From Clusia tigrina (Eukaryota > Arthropoda > Insecta > Diptera > Clusiidae), in the NCBI GenBank assembly GCA_920105625.2, contig CAKKTE020000119.1, positions 372,001 to 436,000 on the forward strand: 64,000 nucleotides of DNA, written 5' to 3'. The notes beneath the pieces were generated by a model. It saw nothing but the letters and a program-made list of their open reading frames with translations. It was not told where the DNA came from and did not search any database. Numbering within the stretch: the stretch's first letter is position 1; every line of letters starts with the position of its first letter. The position numbers and the translations under genes are program-made. Below are positions 63,711-64,000 of this stretch, in pieces.

Positions 63711-64000
63711 CTTGAAATTTTGTAACAATAAAGTACTCGAGCCTCTCGTCAATAAAAGCTATCGCTCAAAGCTATGCTACCCGTGAGTCCCAAATCAAAC
63801 ACTGATAAAACTTCAAATGGCCCTAACTTCTATACGGTACGTCCTACACCTATCAAAGTTTGCAACATACAAATGCTTGTAACTTTTTACTGGAGCGTCA
63901 TAAAACCTTGAAATTTTGTAACAATAAAGTACTCGAGCCTCTCGTCAATAAAAGCTATCGCTCAAAGCTATGCTACCGTTGAGTCCCGAATCAAACACTG
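63711..64000 (+). repeat. Second 1156-bp HOR type, copy 3 (cut by window edge)
   Basis: One full long monomer with ACCCGTGAG and the first 94 bases of the next unit, including ACCGTTGAGTCCCGAATC (63973). The period is exactly maintained up to the edge, so the array continues beyond the window. Confidence 0.9.

Larger units (their letters stand above)
1..64000 (+). repeat. Satellite DNA array, 196-bp monomer, head-to-tail, entire window
   Basis: Every part of the window reads as the same tandem repeat, with units phased on CTTGAAATTTTG starting at 1, 197, 393, 569 and so on to the right edge. All units point the same way; I saw no inversion and no interrupting sequence. The standard unit is 196 bp with 73 G or C in a consensus-like copy (about 37%). 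Most units differ by a few substitutions, and the same sets of private variants recur at fixed spacings, which defines the higher-order repeats listed separately. Both ends of the window are inside the array, so its full length is unknown. Satellite identity is certain. A centromeric or pericentromeric location is inferred from unit length and HOR organisation only. No stretch over 300 bases lacks the repeat, and none holds a gene. Confidence 0.99.

Noticed and set aside
1..64000. CRISPR array
   Set aside because: There are no short conserved repeats separated by unique spacers. The whole 196-bp unit repeats, and the differences are point variants shared between units.
1..64000. Transposable element or LTR retrotransposon inside the array
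   Set aside because: No coding domain, terminal repeat, target-site duplication or non-satellite insert was found; unit phase is kept throughout.
1..64000. CENP-B box or telomeric repeat
   Set aside because: I saw no motif fitting the mammalian CENP-B box and no TTTAGGG or TTAGGG runs.
1..64000. rRNA or tRNA gene cluster or intergenic spacer repeats
   Set aside because: No rRNA or tRNA sequence, A/B boxes in correct arrangement, or poly-T terminators in a gene context; the T runs belong to the monomer.

Overview
The whole 64-kb window is one uninterrupted, head-to-tail satellite DNA array. I found no gene, RNA gene, transposon, CRISPR array, origin or unique-sequence island. The basic unit is 196 bp (about 37% G+C counted on one consensus-like unit), always in the same orientation. 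I estimate about 270 units of 196 bp, about 60 units of 176 bp that share a 20-bp internal deletion, five 55-bp remnants, one 169-bp unit, and a few units with a 1-bp indel.

This organisation (megabase-style satellite with higher-order repeats, HORs) points to a eukaryotic centromeric or heterochromatic domain. The unit lengths are close to nucleosome repeat lengths. Short phrases such as CAAATGGCC-TAACTT resemble motifs I recall in some plant centromeric satellites, so a plant is my best guess, but I do not recognise the family and would not name a species.

The layout is a series of HOR domains (units phased on the CTTGAAATTTTG motif). Positions 1-4458: 14-mer of 2683 bp, 1.7 copies. 4459-5210: transition. 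5211-13473: 10-mer of 1880 bp, four copies, one carrying a 939-bp internal duplication and one missing a monomer. 13474-19083: 3016-bp unit, nearly two copies. 19084-24431: mosaic with the first 55-bp remnants. 24432-29450: 2543-bp unit, two nearly identical copies. 29322-37015: 4117/4313-bp unit made only of 196-bp monomers. 37016-57342: mosaic of dispersed and local duplications marked by a divergent two-monomer module. 57343-61398: 6-mer of 1156 bp, about 3.5 copies. 61399-64000: a second 1156-bp 6-mer that reaches the window edge.

The most informative features are mechanistic. The 196-bp monomer contains two adjacent 56-bp subunits that align without gaps. The 55-bp remnants have their junction at almost equivalent positions of those two subunits. 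The 20-bp and 27-bp deletions lie between 4-bp direct repeats. Several HOR junction monomers are visible recombinants of two monomer classes. The many short open reading frames are by-products of monomer length and are not genes.
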